A DNA stretch of 64,000 bases from Candidatus Geothrix odensensis (GTDB lineage: Bacteria; Acidobacteriota; Holophagae; Holophagales; Holophagaceae). The notes below the pieces were generated by a model. It did no database searches, was not told where the DNA came from, and saw nothing but the letters and a program-made list of their open reading frames with translations. The DNA is taken from positions 1 to 64,000 of the forward strand of contig JADKCH010000005.1 of the NCBI GenBank assembly GCA_016714685.1. Direction: 5' to 3'. The first letter of the stretch is position 1; every line of letters starts with the position of its first letter. Positions 1-8,685 of this stretch are shown here, piece by piece. Made by a program: the position numbers and the translations under genes.

Positions 1-11
1 CACCCCTGTCC

Positions 12-40
12 TTGACCGGGACCGGGGCGAAGCGTATGTA
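12..40 (+). promoter_or_regulatory. possible sigma70-type promoter for the first kinase gene
   Basis: TTGACC at 12-17 and TATGTA at 35-40 are separated by 17 nt. The -10 match is weak (three of six), so this is only a candidate. The rest of 1-192 shows no gene or clear repeat; it is the leader of the kinase gene that starts at 193. Confidence 0.25.
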
Positions 41-192
41 CAGACAGGCAATCCAGTTCATCTTTCCGGCACGCCCATCCAACAGTTGGTAGTCAGCTTC
101 CGGGGTCGCTTCCCCGGGGCAATTGCGAGACCCGGTGGCCACCGCGGGCACCGGTGCCCCATGAGTTCCCTGGCACGGCAAGGGAGGCTGGC

Positions 193-2436
193 ATGGCAAC
201 AGATTCGCTGCTGGGCACGACCGTCTCGCACTACCGGATCACCCGCCTGCTGGGCTCCGGTGGCATGGGCGTCGTCTACGAGGCGGAGGACACCCGGCTG
301 GGCCGGCACGTGGCCGTGAAGGTCCTGTCGGAGGAGATGCAGCGCGATCCCTCGGTCCTCGAGCGGTTCCAGCGCGAGGCCCGCGCGGCCTCGGCCCTGA
401 ACCACGCGGGCATCTGCACCGTGCACGCCATCGAGCAGCACGAGGGCCAGCACTTCATCGTCATGGAGCTGCTGGGGGGCCAGACCCTCGCCAAGCAGAT
501 CGGGCGCCAGCCCATGGACCTGGCCGAGGTCCTCGACCTCGGCATCCAGATCGCCGATGCCCTCGAGTCGGCCCACGCCAAGGGCATCGTCCACCGGGAC
601 CTGAAGCCCGTGAACCTGATCGTCAATGCCCGCGGCCAGATCAAGATCCTCGACTTCGGCCTGGCCAAGATCGGGGCCATCACCCACTACGGCGGCGAGG
701 CGGCCCAGGACTCGAGCCTGGAGACCCACCTGGACCGCGGGGATCTGACCGTGGCGGGCATGGTGCTGGGCACCGTCCACTACATGTCTCCCGAGCAGGC
801 CCGCGGTCAGCACACCGACGCCCGCACCGATCTCTTCTCCCTGGGCGCGGTGCTGTACCAGATGGTCACCGGGGTGCTCCCCTTCCAGGGCGATACCCAG
901 GCCGTGGTGTTCGACGCCATCCTCAACCGCGACCCCCTGCCCCTGACCGAGGTGAATCCGGCGATGCCCGCGGCCCTGGGACAGATCATCGGCAAGGCCC
1001 TCGAGAAGGACCGCAACCTCCGCTACCAGACCGCCACCGACCTCAAGACCGACCTCCTCCGCCTGAAGCGCGACCTCGACTCGGGGCAGCGACGGGCGGC
1101 GGAGCTGGCCGACTCGAAGGGAGGCTCGGCCGGCCGCTCGGCCAAGCGCTCGGTCGCCGTCCTCTACTTCGAGAACCTGAGCGGCGCCAAGGAGGACGAA
1201 TACTTCCGGGATGGCATCACCGAGGACATCATCACGGAGCTCTCGAAGATCCAGGGGCTCGAGACCTTCTCGCGCTCGACCGTGATCGCCTACCGCGACA
1301 AGCCGGCGACCACCGCCCAGATCGGCCAGCAGATCGGCGCCTCCTACGTGCTCGAGGGGAGCCTGCGGCGCGCCGGGGAGCGCCTGCGCATCAACGCCCA
1401 GCTGGTGGACACGCACACCGACCACCCGGTCTGGTCGGAGCGCTACGACCGCGAGCTCAAGGACGTCTTCGAAGTGCAGGACGAGATCGCCCGGAAGATC
1501 GCCGAGGCGCTGCGCATCAAGCTCACCCCCCAGGAGAAGGAGGCCCTCGCCGCCAAGCCCACGGAGAGTCTGCAGGCCTACGACCGCTACCTGCGGGGCC
1601 GGAGCTATGCCCGGCGGCTGACCCGCCAGGATCTGGACTTTGCCCAGCAGATGTTCAATGACGCGGTGACCCAGGATCCCGGCTTTGCCCAGGCCCACGC
1701 GGCGATCGCGAACGTCTGCGCCCAGTGCTACTGGCTGTACGAGCGCGAGCCGGCCCTGGTCGAGCGCGCCCGGGCCGCCTCGGAGAAGGCCATGGACCTC
1801 CGGCCCGACCTGCCCGAGGTCAAGGTGGCCCAGGCGTGGCTGCTCTATTCCAGGGGCGAGAACCACGAGGCCGCCCAGATCCTGCGGTCCGTGGTCGCCC
1901 AGAAGCGGGACTGCGAGGGGGCCTGGTACCTGCTGCTGCGCTGCCTCTTCGCTTCGGGCCAGTATCAGGAGATCGTCACCAGCAGCGAGGAGGCCCTGGA
2001 GGCCAGCGGCACCGACTACAACGTCTATGTCCCCATCCTGAACGCACTGGGGGCCCTGGCCAAGAAGGAGGCCCTCGCCAACCTGGTCCTGAGGGCCGTC
2101 CAGGCCTTCGAGGCCCACCTCCGCGAGGTGCCCGAGGATGCCCGGGCACGAGGGCTCCTGGCCTCCTACTACGCCGAGATCGGCCGCTCCGAGGATGCCC
2201 GGCGGGAAGCGACCATGGCCATGACGCTCCGTCCCAACGAGCCCCTGATCCTGTACAACGCCGCCTGCACCTTCTGCCTCATGGACCTGAAGGCCGAGGC
2301 CATGGACGCCATCGGCAAGGCCTGGCGCGCGGGCTGGCGGGATGCCGATTGGGCCTGGCGGGACCCGGACCTGGCCATCCTCCATGAGGAAACCGAATTC
2401 AAGCGGCTGTTCCCGAAACCTGGCGTGGAGAGCTGA
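193..2436 (+). CDS. Ser/Thr protein kinase with TolB-like and TPR domains
   Basis: A 747-residue cytoplasmic Hanks-type kinase. The catalytic domain spans about residues 14-295, with glycine loop GSGGMG at 21-26, ATP-anchoring Lys43, catalytic HRDLKPVN with Asp136 and Asn141, DFG at 154-156 and a YMSPEQ activation segment. Residues about 319-440 resemble the TolB/FlgO-like domain often found in adenylate-cyclase-type and CadC-like regulators (VAVLYFENLSG, EDIITELSKI). The remainder is TPR-like helical repeats. No membrane helix is visible. The start at 193 is preferred because AGGGAGG lies at 181-187; an upstream in-frame ATG at 154 has no such site. A near-identical paralogue follows one base after the stop, so the pair is a tandem duplication. 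The substrate cannot be told from sequence. Confidence 0.9.
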   Translation: MATDSLLGTTVSHYRITRLLGSGGMGVVYEAEDTRLGRHVAVKVLSEEMQRDPSVLERFQREARAASALNHAGICTVHAIEQHEGQHFIVMELLGGQTLAKQIGRQPMDLAEVLDLGIQIADALESAHAKGIVHRDLKPVNLIVNARGQIKILDFGLAKIGAITHYGGEAAQDSSLETHLDRGDLTVAGMVLGTVHYMSPEQARGQHTDARTDLFSLGAVLYQMVTGVLPFQGDTQAVVFDAILNRDPLPLTEVNPAMPAALGQIIGKALEKDRNLRYQTATDLKTDLLRLKRDLDSGQRRAAELADSKGGSAGRSAKRSVAVLYFENLSGAKEDEYFRDGITEDIITELSKIQGLETFSRSTVIAYRDKPATTAQIGQQIGASYVLEGSLRRAGERLRINAQLVDTHTDHPVWSERYDRELKDVFEVQDEIARKIAEALRIKLTPQEKEALAAKPTESLQAYDRYLRGRSYARRLTRQDLDFAQQMFNDAVTQDPGFAQAHAAIANVCAQCYWLYEREPALVERARAASEKAMDLRPDLPEVKVAQAWLLYSRGENHEAAQILRSVVAQKRDCEGAWYLLLRCLFASGQYQEIVTSSEEALEASGTDYNVYVPILNALGALAKKEALANLVLRAVQAFEAHLREVPEDARARGLLASYYAEIGRSEDARREATMAMTLRPNEPLILYNAACTFCLMDLKAEAMDAIGKAWRAGWRDADWAWRDPDLAILHEETEFKRLFPKPGVES

Positions 2437-2437
2437 C

Positions 2438-4669
2438 ATGGCCCTGGATTCCCTGCTCGGCGCCACCGTCACGCACTACCAGATCACCCGCCTGCTGGGC
2501 TCCGGCGGCATGGGCGTCGTCTACGAGGCGGAAGACACCCAGCTTGGCCGCCGCGTCGCCCTGAAGGTGCTGTCCGAGGCCATGCAGCGCGACCCGTAGA
2601 TCCTGGAGCGGTTCCAGCGCGAGGCCCGCGCGGCCTCCGCGCTGAACCACCCGGGCATCTGCACCGTGCACGCCATCGAGCAGCACGAGGGGCAGCACTT
2701 CATCGTGATGGAGCTGATCGAAGGCCAGACCCTCGCCGCGCGGATCGGCCGCCAGCCGCTGGAGCTGGCCGAGCTCCTCGACTTCGGCATCCAGATCGCC
2801 GACGCGCTGGAGTCGGCGCACGCCAAGGGCATCGTGCACCGGGACCTGAAGCCCGTGAACCTGCTCGTCAACGGGCGCGGCCAGATCAAGATCCTGGACT
2901 TCGGCCTGGCCAAGATCGGGGCCCTCACCCACTACGGCGGGGAGCCCGCCCTGGACTCCCGGCTGGAGACCTCGGTGGATGAGGGCAACCTCACGGTCGC
3001 CGGCATGGTGCTGGGGACCGTGCACTACATGTCACCCGAGCAGGCGCGAGGTCTGCCCACGGATGCCCGCACCGATCTCTTCTCCCTGGGTACGGTGCTC
3101 TACCAGATGGCCACGGGCCTGCTGCCCTTCCAGGGCGATACCCAGGCGGTGGTGTTCGACGCCATCCTCAACCGGGATCCCGCCCCGCTGGCCGAGGTCA
3201 ATCCCGCCATGCCCGCGGGCCTGGGCCTGCTGCTGGAGAAGGCCCTGGAGAAGGACCGCAACCTCCGCTGCCAGACCGCCACCGAGCTGAAGACCGACCT
3301 GCTGCGCCTGAAGCGCAATGCCGACTCGGGCCAGCGGCGTCAGGCCGAGCTGGCCGACTCCAAGGGCAAGCCCGAGGCCGCGGCCGAGCGCTCCGTCGCC
3401 GTCCTCTACTTCGAGAACCTCTCCGGGGTGAAGGAGGACGAGTACTTCCGGGATGGCGTCACCGAGGACATCATCACAGAGCTCTCCAAGATCCAGGGGA
3501 TGCATGTGTACTCCCGGCCCACGGTGCTTGCCTACCGCGACAAGCCGGTGACCCCGGCCCAGATCGGCCAGCAGCTGCGGGCCTCCGTGGTCCTCACCGG
3601 GAGCATCCGCCGCTCCGGCAACCGCCTCCGCATCACCGCCCAGCTGGTGGACACCCAGACCGACTTCCCGCTCTGGTCCGAGCGGTTCGACCGCGAGATG
3701 CAGGATGTCTTCGAGGTGCAGGACGAGATCGCCCGGAAGATCGCCGAGGCCCTGCGCATCAAGCTGACGCCCCAGGAGAAGGAGGCCCTCGCGGCCAAGC
3801 CCACCGAAAGCCTCCAGGCCTACGACCACTACCTGCGTGGCCGCAGCTATGCCCGGCGGCTGACCCGGCAGGACCTCGAGTTCTCCCTCCAGATGTTCAA
3901 CGATGCCGTGGCCCAGGATCCCGAATTCGCGCTGGCCCATGCCGCCATCGCCAACGTCTGCGCCTACTTCTTCTGCCACTACGACCGCGAGCCCTCCTGG
4001 ATCGACCGCGCCCGCGCGGCTTCGGAAAAGGCCGTGGCGCTGCGCCCCGACGTGCCGGAAGTCATGGTGGCCCAGGCCTGGATCCTCTACTCCCGGGGCG
4101 AGTACCAGGACGCCGCGCGCATCCTGCGTTCGGTCATCACGCGGAAGCGCGACTGCGAGGGGGCCTTCTACCTCCTCCTGCGCTGCCTCTTCGCCAACGG
4201 CCAGCACCAGGAGGTCGCGGCCCTCGCCGAGGAGGCCATCGAGGCCAGCGGAACGGACTACAACGTGTACGTCCCCATCCTGAATTCTCTGGGCGCCCTG
4301 GCCAAGAAGGAGGCAAAGGGCAACATCCAGCAGCGGGCCATCCAGGCCCTCGAGTCGCACATCCGCGAGGTACCCGAGGACGCCCGGGCCCGGAGCCTCA
4401 TCGCCAGCGACTACGCCGAGATCGGCCGCCCCGAGGATGCCCGGCGCGAGGCCACGATGGCCATCACCCTCCGCCCGAACGAGTCCTCCATCCTCTACAA
4501 CGCGGCCTGCACCTTCTGCAGCCTCAACCTGAAGGCCGAGGCCATGGAGGCGCTGGCGAAGGCCTGGCGCGCGGGCTTCCGCGACACGGACTGGGTGCGG
4601 GGCGACCCCGACTTGATCCTCCTCCATGACGAACCGGAGTTCGGTCGGCTGTACCCGAGGAAGGCCTGA
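2438..4669 (+). pseudogene. Ser/Thr kinase paralogue interrupted by an in-frame TAG
   Basis: The frame opens at ATG 2438, one base after the previous stop, and runs to TGA 4667-4669, aligning end to end with the first kinase. Codon 54 is TAG at 2597-2599, where the paralogue has TCG for Ser. The stop falls after the glycine loop and the ATP-binding lysine and before the catalytic loop. The downstream open part (ATG 2666 onward, 667 residues) keeps HRDLKPVN, DFG, the TolB-like domain and the TPR tail. It lacks the N-lobe, so it could not bind ATP normally. Codon use is unchanged after the stop and there is no further damage, so the lesion is recent, a sequencing error, or suppressed by readthrough. 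The stop ends one base from the convergent SDR gene. Confidence 0.8.
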
Positions 4670-4670
4670 G

Positions 4671-6164
4671 CTATCGCTCCTGCACGAGCAGGGTCGGGGC
4701 CGGCAGGCCGGGGAGGGTGTAGTCGAGGGTGTGGTCCTCCTCGGCGCGGGCCTGGATGGCGCGGATGAGGCCTGGGAAGATGAACCGGTGCAGCTGCAGC
4801 AGTGAGTACCAGTAGAGGTTGCCGGAGAGGCCGTGGGGCTCGAAGAAGGCGGTCTGCTCCAGGTGGGTGCGCCGCCCCTCGGGGCGCACCTCGAACTGCA
4901 GCCAGGCCCGGCCGGGCAGCTTCATCTCGGCGCGGAGGCGCAGGATGCGCCCGGGCTCGAAGGATTCCACCCGCCAGAAGTCCAGCGGGTCCCCCACGCG
5001 CAGATCCTTGGGATGCCGCCGTCCCCGGCGCATGCCCACGCCGCCCATGGCCCGGTCGATGGCGCCCCGGAGCTGCCAGAGGGCGTTGCCGGCGGGCCAG
5101 CCCCGCTCGCCCCCCAAGGCGCAGATGACCTCCATGACGCGCTCGGGGGAGGCCTGCACCTTGCGCCAGTGGCGCTCCACCAGCAGGCCCTCCTGGTTGT
5201 CCAGCTGCCGCCCAACGGGATCCTTCCGGACCGTGCTGGCCAGGCTGGAGGCCCAGGTGGTCTCCACGTCGTCCGCGGCGATGCGCCCCAGGGCGCGGTG
5301 CAGCGCCTCGGCGTAGGTGGTGGGCCGCACGGAGAAAGTGCGCAGGGCGCGGTCGTCCCGCACCACCACCTCGGTGCGGAGGCTCTCCAGCAGGGCCGCC
5401 GCGATGCGGTGCGGAATCGGGGTCAGGAGGTCGATCACCCGGCTGCTGAAGTTCCGCTTCGGCATGGGTACCGGCAGGATCAGGCGATGCAGGCCCTTGG
5501 CGCGGGCGTAGCCGAGCATCATCTCCCGGTAGGTGAGGATGTCGGTCCCCCCGATCTCGTAGATGCCCCGGGCCTCGGGGTGGTCCAGGGCCTGCTCCAG
5601 GTAGTCCAGTACGCTGCGGATGCCGATGGGCTGGCAGCGGGTCTCCACCCAGCGCGGCGCGACCATCAGCGGCAGGCGGTCCGTGAGGTGGCGGATCATC
5701 TCGAAGCTGGCGGAGCCGGAACCCACGATCACCGCGGCGCGGAACTCCACCACGGGTACGCCCGCCCGGCCGAGGTTTTGTCCCACCTCCTGGCGGCTGA
5801 TCAGGTGCTTGCTGTGCAGTTCCACCGGATCGCCGAGACCACCCAGGTAGACGATGCGCCGGACCCTGGCCTGCCGGGCCGCCTCCCCGAACGCGCGGGC
5901 CATCCTGCGGTCCTGCTCCCGGAAGGACTTGCCGTCGGCCATGGCGTGGACCAGGTAGTAGGCGACGTCGACGCCCTCCAGGGCGAAGGGCAGGGTCTCG
6001 GGATTCCCCAGGTCTCCCTGCACGATCTCGACTCCCGGCCAGGGCCGGCCCTGGAGCTGCCGGGGATCGCGGGCGAGACAGCGGACCCGGTGGCCCTTGG
6101 CGATCAGGCGGGGGACCAGGCGTCCCCCGATGTAGCCCGTGGCTCCGGTGACCAGTACTCGCAT
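4671..6164 (-). CDS. SDR-family NAD(P)-binding protein with C-terminal DUF2867 domain
   Basis: A 497-residue protein with an atypical extended SDR (NmrA/YbjT-like) N-terminal half. The nucleotide-binding motif GATGYIG is at residues 7-13 at the very N terminus. The C-terminal half resembles the SRPBCC-type DUF2867 domain found in the same family. The start at 6164 places the Rossmann motif correctly; an upstream in-frame ATG at 6230 would add 22 unlikely residues. The protein probably acts on a lipid or isoprenoid-like molecule or as a redox-sensing reductase; the substrate is unknown. It is transcribed alone from an AT-rich upstream region (about 6235-6300) that holds two TAGGTC repeats. Confidence 0.8.
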   Translation of the reverse strand: MRVLVTGATGYIGGRLVPRLIAKGHRVRCLARDPRQLQGRPWPGVEIVQGDLGNPETLPFALEGVDVAYYLVHAMADGKSFREQDRRMARAFGEAARQARVRRIVYLGGLGDPVELHSKHLISRQEVGQNLGRAGVPVVEFRAAVIVGSGSASFEMIRHLTDRLPLMVAPRWVETRCQPIGIRSVLDYLEQALDHPEARGIYEIGGTDILTYREMMLGYARAKGLHRLILPVPMPKRNFSSRVIDLLTPIPHRIAAALLESLRTEVVVRDDRALRTFSVRPTTYAEALHRALGRIAADDVETTWASSLASTVRKDPVGRQLDNQEGLLVERHWRKVQASPERVMEVICALGGERGWPAGNALWQLRGAIDRAMGGVGMRRGRRHPKDLRVGDPLDFWRVESFEPGRILRLRAEMKLPGRAWLQFEVRPEGRRTHLEQTAFFEPHGLSGNLYWYSLLQLHRFIFPGLIRAIQARAEEDHTLDYTLPGLPAPTLLVQER

Positions 6165-6251
6165 GGACTCCCCCTTCGACCGGGCACCCCGAAGTTCCGA
6201 AGCACCCGATGACCGCATCGTCGTGGTCAATGTCCATACAGCATAACATTA

Positions 6252-6296
6252 ATATTATCTTAATTTGGCCTAACACGACCTAGTCTGTTCGACCTA
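6252..6296 (-). promoter_or_regulatory. candidate activator-dependent promoter upstream of the SDR gene
   Basis: On the minus strand two TAGGTC copies (6296-6291 and 6282-6277) are spaced 14 nt start to start. The second is followed 19 nt later by TAATAT (6257-6252). No good -35 consensus lies at 17 nt. A 19-nt spacer is typical of MerR-class activated promoters, but no regulator gene is adjacent, so this is inference. The rest of 6165-6408 shows no gene. Confidence 0.35.
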
Positions 6297-6408
6297 CTCC
6301 GGGATGATCCCTTGGCCCCCGCCAGACTGCAGCCAGGCGGGATGGACGGGGACCCGTACGCGCCGCGCCCCCTGGAGCAGGGGGCGCGGAGGGGTACCAG
6401 TTTTCCGG

Positions 6409-7620
6409 CTAGGCGAGGACCGCTTCCAGCTGGTCCACGGCCCAGTCGATCTGCTCCTTGGTGATCACGAGGGGGGGCGCGAGGCGGATGATCTGCTCGT
6501 GGGTGTCCTTGCAGAGCATGCCGCGGTCCTTGAGCTGGTAGCAGTAGGGGCGGGCCTTGCCGGCGCTTTCTTTCAGCTGCACGCCGGCCCAGAGGCCGCG
6601 CACGCGCACCAGCTCCACCTTGTCGGACTTCATGCCGCGCAGACGCTGGGCGAAGTACTCGCCCAGCTCGGCGGCGCGCTCCACCAGCTTCTCGTCCACC
6701 AGCACATCGAGGGCGGCGCTGGCGACGGCGCAGGCCAGCGGGTTGCCACCGTAGGTGCTGCCATGGATGCCGGGGGTGAAGACATCCATGACCTCGTCAC
6801 TGGCCAGGAAGGCGCTCACGGGGTAGTAGCCGCCGCTGAGGGCCTTGCCGATGGTGATGCCGTCGGGGCGGATGCCCTCGTGCTCGAAGGCGAACATCTT
6901 GCCGGTGCGGCCCAGGCCGGACTGGATCTCGTCCAGCACCAGGAGGCAGTTGTTGGCCGTGGCCACCTCGCGCAGGCCCTTGAGGAAGCCCTCGGGCGGA
7001 ATGACCACGCCGCCCTCGCCCTGGATGGGCTCCATGAAGATGGCGCAGGTGTTCGGCGTGATGGCCTGCTTCACGGCTTCGATATCGCCGTAGGGCACGA
7101 TGACGAAACCGGGCGTGAAGGGGCCGAACCTGCTGGTGCTGTCGGGGTCGGTGCTGAAGCCCACGATGGAGATGGTGCGGCCGTGGAAGTTGCCGTCGGC
7201 CACGATGATCTCGGCCTTGCCGTACTCGATGCCCTTCTTGTCGTAGCCCCACTTGCGCATGGCCTTGAGGGCGGTCTCCACGGCCTCGGCGCCGCTGTTC
7301 ATGAGCAGGGCCTTGTCGAAGCCCGTGATCTTGCAGAGCTTCTCGAGCAGCGGGGGGAACTGGTCGTTGCGGAAGGCGCGGCTGGTGAGGGCCAGGGTCT
7401 TGATCTGGGCGATCATCGCCTCGCCGATCTTCGGGTGGTTGTGGCCCTGGTTCACCGCGGAGTATGCCGCGAGGAAGTCCATGTACTTCTTGCCGTCCAC
7501 GTCCGTGAGGAAGACGCCCTCGCCCTTGGTGCAGACGACATCGAGCGGGTGGTAGTTGTGGGCGCCGAACTGGTTTTCCTGGGCGATCAGCGCTTCGGAC
7601 TTGGCGGCGAGGGTGGCCAT
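6409..7620 (-). CDS. rocD: ornithine--oxo-acid aminotransferase
   Basis: A 403-residue class-III PLP aminotransferase, the normal length for RocD. It transfers the delta-amino group of ornithine to 2-oxoglutarate, giving glutamate semialdehyde, in arginine/ornithine catabolism. Visible landmarks are NSGAEAVETALKAMRKWGY near 108-126, NFHGRT at 144-149, the PLP-nitrogen acidic pair around Asp230-Glu231, and the Schiff-base lysine Lys259 in TIGKALSGGYYP. The N terminus (HNYHPLDVV) matches ornithine rather than acetylornithine aminotransferases. It sits alone on the minus strand with its own candidate promoter. An arginine deiminase gene at 54.3-55.6 kb could belong to the same catabolic network. 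Confidence 0.93.
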   Translation of the reverse strand: MATLAAKSEALIAQENQFGAHNYHPLDVVCTKGEGVFLTDVDGKKYMDFLAAYSAVNQGHNHPKIGEAMIAQIKTLALTSRAFRNDQFPPLLEKLCKITGFDKALLMNSGAEAVETALKAMRKWGYDKKGIEYGKAEIIVADGNFHGRTISIVGFSTDPDSTSRFGPFTPGFVIVPYGDIEAVKQAITPNTCAIFMEPIQGEGGVVIPPEGFLKGLREVATANNCLLVLDEIQSGLGRTGKMFAFEHEGIRPDGITIGKALSGGYYPVSAFLASDEVMDVFTPGIHGSTYGGNPLACAVASAALDVLVDEKLVERAAELGEYFAQRLRGMKSDKVELVRVRGLWAGVQLKESAGKARPYCYQLKDRGMLCKDTHEQIIRLAPPLVITKEQIDWAVDQLEAVLA

Positions 7621-7668
7621 GGGACCTCCGGATGGGTTGACTGGGGACTGGAAAGGTTCAAGGCATAA

Positions 7669-7697
7669 ACTCTAGACCCGCCGGGAAGGGTTGTCAG
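7669..7697 (-). promoter_or_regulatory. candidate sigma70 promoter for rocD
   Basis: On the minus strand CTGACA (7697-7692) and TAGAGT (7674-7669) are 17 nt apart, about 50 nt before the rocD start. Nearby at 7714-7727 is the small dyad TTGACGAATTGTCA. Support is by consensus only. Confidence 0.4.
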
Positions 7698-7838
7698 GTT
7701 TCTCAATGTTTCCTTGACGAATTGTCAGGGGCCATCCCCCGGAGGCCCCGCCCCGGCCGGCGGCTGAATCCCGCCGTTGGGCGGTGGCCTGCGACAATGG
7801 CGCGCAGACCCCCCTATCGTGAATGCCACGGAGCCCCC

Positions 7839-8579
7839 ATGAGCGACCAGCCTGAATCCCTGTACGGCCACCAGCCCGAGCCCTCCCGTCCCCCGGCCCC
7901 CGGCCTGCTGGACCAGATCGTGGGCGTGTTCACGGCGCCCGTGGAGCTCTTCCAGCGCCTGAACAGGGCGCCGAGCTGGGGCTGGGCCCTGGGCCTGCTC
8001 ATCGCCTTCGCCCTGGTCATCACCGTGGCCTGGGGCCTGAAGGTGGACGTGGACGAGATGCTGCGCCCCATCCTCGAGCGCAACCCGGATGTCCAGTCCT
8101 CGCAGATCGACATGATCATCGAGATGCAGAAGAAGTTCCTCCTGCCCTTCAGCATCCTGGGCGCCCTCTTCGGCACCGCCGCCGCCATGGCCCTCGTGGC
8201 GCTGTTCTACTGGCTGATCGGCAAGGCCCTGCCCGAGGGCGGAGCGCCCAGCTATCCCCAGGCCCTGAGCGCCGCCGTGGTGCCCGCCCTGGTGAAGCTG
8301 CCCCAGATGCTGCTGATCGTGGTGATCTGCCTGGTGCGCCCCATCGGCGGCCTCACGCCCGACAAGATCGCCCCCACCTCGCTGGGCTACTTCCTCCATC
8401 CGGAGAGCCTCAAGCTCCAGGCCCTCTTCTACACGATGGATATCTTCTACCTGGTCGAAGCCGTGCTCACCTACCTCGCCCTGCGGCACCTGGTCCGCAT
8501 GAAGACCGTGGGCGCGCTCCTCTGCGTGCTGCTCCCCATGGCCTTCGGCATCGGCCTGCGCGTGCTGGGGGCGAAGTAG
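7839..8579 (+). CDS. Yip1-family integral membrane protein
   Basis: A 246-residue protein with a soluble proline-rich N-terminal tail (about 25 residues), then a Yip1-type membrane domain. It has about five hydrophobic segments: the GWALGLLIAFALVITVAWGL region, the LPFSILGALFGTAAAMALVALFY region, a PQMLLIVVICLV region, one around YTMDIFYLVEAVLTYLAL, and a C-terminal one ending in GLRVLGAK. The start at 7839 is chosen over the further upstream in-frame codon because it follows a purine-rich stretch and removes a basic, low-complexity extension. Function in bacteria is unknown. Its downstream neighbour AtuA-like gene starts 106 nt later and may be separately transcribed. Confidence 0.75.
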   Translation: MSDQPESLYGHQPEPSRPPAPGLLDQIVGVFTAPVELFQRLNRAPSWGWALGLLIAFALVITVAWGLKVDVDEMLRPILERNPDVQSSQIDMIIEMQKKFLLPFSILGALFGTAAAMALVALFYWLIGKALPEGGAPSYPQALSAAVVPALVKLPQMLLIVVICLVRPIGGLTPDKIAPTSLGYFLHPESLKLQALFYTMDIFYLVEAVLTYLALRHLVRMKTVGALLCVLLPMAFGIGLRVLGAK

Positions 8580-8685
8580 CGCGCCCCCAAGGCACCTCAG
8601 CTGGACGGCCATGCCCACGGCGTGGGCCACCTGCTGGAAACCACCTGGACGGATTAGACTGGACGACTGCCCCCCTGGAGTCTCC

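Noticed and set aside
58..2472. Long open frame (804 codons) on the minus strand opposite the first kinase
   Set aside because: High GC makes stop-free antisense frames common. The translation is Gly/Leu/Val-rich low complexity with no domain, and the kinase frame has clear catalytic motifs.
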